A stretch of DNA of 64,000 bases from Okapia johnstoni (lineage: Eukaryota; Chordata; Mammalia; Artiodactyla; Giraffidae): contig CM044320.1 in NCBI GenBank assembly GCA_024291935.2, positions 49,914,001-49,978,000 on the forward strand, in the 5' to 3' direction. How positions within the stretch are numbered: position 1 is the first letter of the stretch; each line of letters begins with the position of its first letter. Below the pieces are notes generated by a model that saw only the letters and a list, made by a program, of their open reading frames with translations, did no database searches and had not been told where the DNA came from. A program made the translations under genes and the position numbers. This document shows, one piece after another, positions 58,136-64,000 of this stretch.

Positions 58136-59139
58136 ATGGATTCTTTTCTACATCAGTCAATTATAACCAGTTCCTGTCATTATCCATTTTGATATTCAGA
58201 TTGTCCCTACTTTGTCCACTGACATGCCGCCATCAGTTTGTTTTTCCCTCCATCAGTTTTGAGCACCTTTTTTCTGGAACAATAAAATGTTTCATGCTCT
58301 CTTTGAACTTTTGCTATCTCAGCCCTGAAATCATCCATTTTTCTAGGGAAGTCTTAATCATTAAATTAATATTTTAAAATATTTAAAAACCAAAGTCTGG
58401 GCCCTAAGTATACTTATTACTTGCTATAGGATATCATTGCTTTTAGGCCTTCTCGGTGATAAAGCTGGGAAGCATGTTTTTTTTAAAAAAATCACGAGTT
58501 CACACTTATACCTGTAAACCTAACACTGGAAGTTTCTTTCTCTTCATCCCTCAATTATATTTGTATTTCCTTTCATAGTGAGAATCCTGGTTCCCAACAG
58601 CATCAGTATAATTGTCTATTTACTCAGTTCTAAAGCATGAATTTGTGCTTGTGCTTGTGGGATATACACACACACATGCTCTCAGCATTGTTACACCAAT
58701 ATTGCCATTCCATCAAATGTATAAAGTAAAATTCAAGATTTATTTGTGGTTACTTTTGTCCTTAGAATAATATTTCCACAGGGGTGGAAACAGCATTGTG
58801 TTCCAAACTGTTTTTATTTTCTTTCACATAGTTATTTAACTATTTGGTATACAATTAAGTTCATATGTCTTTATTTGTAATAAAATTTAAGGATTTAAAA
58901 CCAATTCTTGTTGATTTGATTTTGCTTTTTGACTGTATAAGACATTAATGTGGTCCAATAGTTGAAATTATATAAATGGGTATTTTCAGAGAAAGCCTAC
59001 TTCTCTTTTATAACTTATACTCTTCTAGCAACTCCCTGTAGGTAACCTGTTTTTTCCTGGTTTATCCTTTCCATATTTATTTCCTTCCTTTTTTCTTAAT
59101 CAAAAGTATACTATGTATATATTTTTACATGTGAATTAG
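58136..59139. other. Intergenic, AT-rich, nothing recognised
   Basis: No supported gene; a short (AC) run near 58667. Confidence 0.5.
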
Positions 59140-60015
59140 ACAAAACTACCATATGACCTAGCAATTCTACTCCTGAGTATACATTCAAAAAAGAAAGAAA
59201 ACACTAATTTAAAAGATATGTGAACCCCAGTGTTCACAGCAGCATCATTTACAATTGTCAATATATGGAAGCAACATAAGTATCCATCAACGGATGAATG
59301 GATAAAGATGTGGCATATATATACAATGCGATACTGTACTAAGTTGCTTCAGTCATTTCTGACTCTCTGTGACCCTGTCTGGCTCCTCTGTCAATAGGAT
59401 TGTCTAGGCAAAAATAGTGGAATGGATTGCCATTCCCTCTTCCAGGTTGTCTTCCTGACCCAGGGATCAAACCTGCACCTCTTATGTCTTCTGTATTGGT
59501 AGGCTGGTTCTTTACCACTAGCGCCAACCACCTGGGAGGCCCAAGAAGGATTTAGTGGAGATGCCAGTGAGTAAAACTGGGGTCTACTCAGCCATAAAAA
59601 AAGAATGAAATTTTGCCATTTTCAACAACATGGATGGACTTCAAGGGTATTATTCTAAGTGAAATAAGTCAAACAGAGAAAGACAAATATTGTATGAGAT
59701 CACTTATATGTGAGATCTGAAACATAAACTGATGAATATAACAAAAAAGAAACAAGCTCATGATATAGAGAGCAAACTAGAGGTTGTCAGTGGGGAGAGG
59801 GAAGCACAGAGGAGTGAGAATAGGGGTAGGGGACTAAGAGGTACAAACTTCTGTGTATAAAATAAATAAGCTACAAAGATATATTGTACAACACAGGGAA
59901 TATAATCAATGTTTTATAGTAACTATAAATGGAAGTAACCTTTAAAAATTGTTAATCACTATGTTGTATACCTAAAACTTATATAATATTGTACATCAAC
60001 TATACCTCAATAGAA
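59140..60015 (+). repeat. Sense L1 3' end, interrupted by a SINE
   Basis: 'caaaactaccatatgacctagcaattctactcctg', 'ccatcaacggatgaatggataaag', then after the SINE 'actcagccataaaaaaagaatg' and 'tgttgtatacctaaaac', ending in an A-rich tail. Typical L1M 3' sequence. Confidence 0.85.
59336..59543 (-). mobile_element. Bov-tA SINE inside an L1
   Basis: Antisense unit from taagttgcttcagtc to caaccacctgggaggccc. About 40 bases of non-SINE sequence follow before L1 resumes at 59588, so the junction is not simple. Confidence 0.88.
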
Positions 60016-60039
60016 AAAGAGTACACCGTATGAGATTAA

Positions 60040-60860
60040 TATCGATATGATCAAAGCAGAGAAGATTGGTGTACTTGACATAGTAATGGAAACTAAAATG
60101 AAGAAAAAGAAAAAAGACAAAGAAATGAACTCAGCATCATTGAACTGTGGGGCAACTTCAGGCAGCTAAGGTACATGAAATTGATGTCCCAAGAAAGGGA
60201 GGAGGGACAGAAAAATTAGTTGAGGAAATAGTGTTTAAAATTTTTAAAAATTTGATAAAAACTATAAACCCATAAATCCGAGAAGCTCAATAAATCATAA
60301 GCAGAATAAACATAAGTAAAGTCACACCAAGCAATGTTAAAATTACTGAAAACCAGTGATGAAAAGAAAAAATCCTAAATGCAGCCAGAGAAAAAAGTCA
60401 TATTACTCAGAGGTACAATGATAAGAATGAAAGTAGAATTCTTGTCACAAACTAAGTGAGCCAGAAATGATGAAATGACATCTTTAAAGCATTAAAAGAA
60501 AAAGCGGTCAACTTAGAATTCTATTCTCAGTGAAAATATCCTTCAGAAATAAAGATGAAATAAAAATGTTCAGATGAACAAATGCAGGGGGAAATCACTG
60601 TGAACACACTCAGCCACATAAAGATTAAAGGAAGTTCTTTAGGCAGAAGGCAAAATGGTATCAGATGGAAATTTTGATCCACCAGAAAATGAAAAGCTCC
60701 AGGAAGATAAATATTTGGGTAAATGTAAAAGACAAAGTTGTTTCATTATTTTCTAATCTCCTTAAAATATAATTGACCATTTAAAGCAAAGAAAATAGCA
60801 ATGTATTATATGCATTATAATATATGTAGAATTAAAATATATGCTAATCAAGTTCTTTTT
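60040..60860 (+). repeat. L1/HAL1-like A-rich fragment
   Basis: 'ccgagaagctcaataaatcataagcagaataaac' and 'aaatgcagccagagaaaaaagtc' are L1-type text near the ORF1/ORF2 area; frames broken. Confidence 0.65.
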
Positions 60861-62231
60861 TTCTTTGTATAAATAACTTGCTTTGTTTTTTCTCTAGAAA
60901 GTGGTAAAGCTTTGATTTTAGAGTCAATTTCATCGGGTTATCTTTAAATATGTGTTTATTTTTTTTATTAATCCTTCTTGAGAACTAGTAAGCTCCTTTT
61001 ATCTGAACATATACCTTCAGATCAGGGAACTTTTCTTTTATTATGTCTTTGACTATGAGATCTTTATTTTTTTTATCCCATTATTTACACATTTCTAATT
61101 GCTAAATTTATATTTGATGCCTATTAAGGTTTCTTTTTCTTTTAAAAATTGTGTTGTCTCCACTTGATTTTTATAACACTAAATTTTTTTCAGTAACTTA
61201 AATTTTCTTGACTGAATTTTAAGGTACCATGTATTCTGGTGATGGCTTGTTTGTTCTAGAGACTCTTTTTACATATTCTAATTTTCTTTCCCTAGGAAAT
61301 CACAATACATTTTTTTCATGTTTTTTTCCCCATGTGCACTCCATTATTTTTCCAATGTATGTTCCATTATTTTTTACTTCTACTATCTTGTTAATTATCT
61401 AAGTCTCCTCCTTGTAAGCTGCTATGTCCTATAAAATGACTTTTGATCCTCCTCTGCCTATACATATTATGGGGTGTGGGTTCCCTCAACATTTGTACTG
61501 CTCAGCCTTTTGAGGTCTCTTAGAAAGTGGTAATTAAAAAACAATAAGTGAAAAAATGGTAGGGTTTGCCCTCAAAGTGCTTTTAGTTGAATTTAGCTTA
61601 CAAAGGTAGATCTCTTTATTTTTTGGTACAGTCAGGGATGGATTATACTTAGGCCAACATTGCAATTTCTCTCCAATGAACAGTACCATCTGGCCTTTCT
61701 CATTGAATAGACATAAATTTCTCTTCTAACTCAGGGATATCCATGGGTTTGTGACTTTCATTGCAAGTTTTAGGGGTGAGGGAAGTCTAGAAGAGGCTAC
61801 ACTCTCTGACTCCTGACCAGTAAATGTCAGACTAGAACTGTATTTCCATTTTAGGACTAGAGATATCAAATGATTCCAGATTCTTCTCCAGTCTGCAAAA
61901 TAGACTTCAGTTCTTTTTGAGGTTGAGTATTCCCAACAGGGATCTAGGAAGGAGAAGGAATAGAGACTGTCTTCTTTCCAGAATCATATTCCTCATCTCT
62001 CCAACAGAAATTATATTCTGTCTTATTTGGTTGTTTCTGGATTAGGTGTATCATAGAATAACTAATGGAGCATGCCAAGTATTTCCCTCTATTAAAGTGT
62101 TTCTATTTTTGCCAAGTTAGGGTTGTTTTAGGGTAATGTTTAAATGAACTTTTTCTTTGGTGTACCTATTTAAAAACGGAGAATTTATTCAGAGTAACAT
62201 AAGCTGCTGAGTGTTTGACTGGGTCATTGGA
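60861..62231. other. Intergenic, unclassified
   Basis: T-rich tracts, perhaps antisense L1. No exon or named repeat supported. Confidence 0.4.
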
Positions 62232-62362
62232 ATTCTCCAGGCAAGAATACTGGAGTGGGTTGCCATTTCCGTCTCCAGGGGATCTTCCTGACTCATGGAT
62301 CAACCTGGGTCTCCCACACTGCAGGCAGACTCTTTACCATCTGAGCCACCAGGGAATCCCTT
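62232..62362 (-). mobile_element. Partial Bov-tA SINE
   Basis: Antisense half: 'ttctccaggcaagaatactggagtggg' to 'gagccaccagggaatccc'. Confidence 0.9.
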
Positions 62363-62532
62363 TTGATCTCTAGTAGGAATTAACTACAATTCAGCAGTCT
62401 TCTCAGCAGCAGACTATTTTACTTCAAAGTCCTAGCAGTTTCAGTAGAGAATCTGATATAAGATACTTTATGGAAAGTTTTTGGAAGTTATTTCCCACTG
62501 GTGCAGTTTTAAATACAGTAATCACATTTACC

Positions 62533-63220
62533 TCGAGTTCAGTCCAGTTCAGTTGCTCAGTCGTGTCCGACTCTTTGTGACCCCATGAATCGCAGCACGC
62601 CAGGCTTCACTGTCCATCACCAACTCCCAGAGTTTACCCAAACTCATGTCCATTGAGTCGGTGATGCCATCCAACCATCTCATCCTCTGTCATCCCCTTC
62701 TCCTCCTGCCCCCAATCCTTCCCAGCATCAGGGTCTTTTCCAATGGGTCAACTCTTCGCATGAGGTGGCCAAAGTATTGGAGTTTCAGCTTCAACATCAG
62801 TCCTTCCAATGAACACCCCGGACTGATCTCCTTTAGGATGGACTGGTTGGATCTCCTTGTAGTCCAAGGGACTCTCAAGAGTCTTCTCCAACACCACAGT
62901 TCAAAAGCATCAATTCTTTGGTGCTCAGCTTTCTTCACAGTCCAACTCTCACATCCATATATGACTACTAGCAAAACCATAGCCTTGACTAGACAGACCT
63001 TTGTTGGCAAAGTAATGTCCCTGCTTTTTAATATGCTGTCTAGGTTGGTCATAACTTTCCTTCCAAGGAGTAAGCTTCTTTTAATTTCATGGTTGCAATC
63101 ACCATCTGCAGTGATTTTGGAGCCCCCAAAATAAAGTCTGACACTGTTTCCACTGTTTCCCCATCTATTTGCCAAGAAGTAATGGGACCGGATGCCATGA
63201 TCTTAGTTTTCTGCATGTTG
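62533..63220 (-). mobile_element. 5'-truncated BovB
   Basis: From tcgagttcagtccagttcag to 'gatcttagttttctgcatgttg', with a short atttacc repeat on both sides (62526-62532 and 63221-63227). The minus-strand frame 63175-62690 is open for 161 codons and shows [18 protein letters not shown] and RVPWTTRRSNQ. Confidence 0.92.
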
Positions 63221-63227
63221 ATTTACC

Positions 63228-63569
63228 CCCACAGTCTCCACTAAATTATGTATCAATTAGGCTATGTTACTTGTTACTTTGTTGAGTATCCTTAAGGGTA
63301 AGAAACAATTCTGAGGGGCAACTGATACTGCTTTTAAGATCCAACTCAATGCCAGTTTTATGATAGCGAATGGCTCTCCTGACCACACTTCTTTCTAGCA
63401 GGGACTAGAGACAAAATGTGACTAGAAATTAATAGGCCATGAAACATGTAGGTGAGGAAAGGTTTTGGAGCAAGATATCTTTAGAAAGGAACTAAAGATT
63501 CACTTTTATAAGCTCTTCTAAATATTTTGGAAACTTTTAAAAGAATGCCTTAAAATTATCTTTTAATGC
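63228..63569. other. Intergenic, nothing recognised
   Basis: No supported feature. Confidence 0.5.
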
Positions 63570-63792
63570 ACGTGTGCTAATAAGTTGCTTTAGTTGTGTC
63601 CGACTCTTGGCAACCCTATGGACTGTAGCCTGCCCGTCTTCTCTGTCCATGGGATTCTCCAGGGAAGAATACTCGAGTAGGTTGCCATGCCCTCCTCAGG
63701 GGATCTTCCTGACCCACGGATTGAACCCCCATCTCATGTCTCCTGCATTGGCAGGCAGGTTCTTTACCACTAGTGCCACTTGGGAAGTCCCT
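63570..63792 (-). mobile_element. Bov-tA SINE
   Basis: Antisense unit from gtgtgctaataagttgctttag to agtgccacttgggaagtcc, with a typical 'gaagaatactcgagtaggttgcc' body. No clean duplication. Confidence 0.92.
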
Positions 63793-64000
63793 ATTTTTTA
63801 ATAGGTGTCATTAACCTAAACACATACAATATTGAGTTTGCTTAGATTCATTCGAGATATCTGTTAATAAGAGTAAAGACATATGTATAAATTCTTTTGG
63901 TGTATTCTACTGTGTCTTACAACACATTCTCCTTCTCCTACATTTCCCTCTTTTAAAATTGTGTCTTTTTATAATTCTACATTTATGGAACAATAGTCTT

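Noticed and set aside
62646..63134. Plus-strand open frames across BovB copies (162 codons here; similar at 24951-25484 and 43887-44324)
   Set aside because: They are antisense shadows of the BovB reverse-transcriptase frame.
1..64000. A prokaryotic or phage defence-type system, CRISPR array or operon
   Set aside because: The whole window is vertebrate DNA; repeats are dispersed SINE/LINE copies, not regularly spaced arrays, and there are no ribosome-binding sites or gene clusters.

Overview
The window is mammalian nuclear DNA from a bovid ruminant (cattle, sheep, goat, buffalo or a relative; the species cannot be settled from the sequence). The evidence is AT-rich, intron-like sequence dense in families specific to ruminants: at least eleven copies of the RTE-clade LINE BovB and about fifteen tRNA-derived Bov-tA/Bov-A2 SINEs. 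These lie on older mammalian L1, HAL1, L2, MIR, Tigger and hAT-like remnants and a few endogenous-retrovirus LTRs. There are no operons, phage genes, CRISPR arrays or other prokaryotic features.

Host gene content is small and near the left edge. Two exons on the + strand (214-327 and 4739-4905) have good splice sites, stay open in one frame and agree in phase. A third segment (16679-16759) has an acceptor-like site, continues in the same phase and ends in TAA, so it may be the terminal exon. Together they would give about the last 120 residues of an unidentified, lysine- and glutamate-rich, probably helical protein. The intron between the first two exons carries a full-length, antisense BovB (1317-4503).

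Layout: 1-4.9 kb, two exons and the full-length BovB. 4.9-17 kb, intron with L2, MIR, L1 and BovB fragments and the possible last exon. 17-26 kb, intergenic, with two sense BovB copies that keep much of their reverse-transcriptase frame. 26-34 kb, mostly antisense L2 and L1. 34-37 kb, a HAL1/L1-type element. 37-46 kb, SINE clusters, an LTR followed by a primer-binding-site-like sequence, a GC-rich block, and a BovB inserted inside another BovB. 46-64 kb, further BovB, SINE, Tigger, solo-LTR and L1 remnants.

I found no undescribed biological system. The points of most interest are the unidentified gene, the BovB copies whose target-site duplications and coding breaks can be read directly, the nested inverted BovB pair at 42.6-44.5 kb, a SINE flanked by a 34-bp direct repeat, and GC-rich blocks that I could not classify. 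Family names for old repeats come from recall of their consensus sequences, not from a database search.
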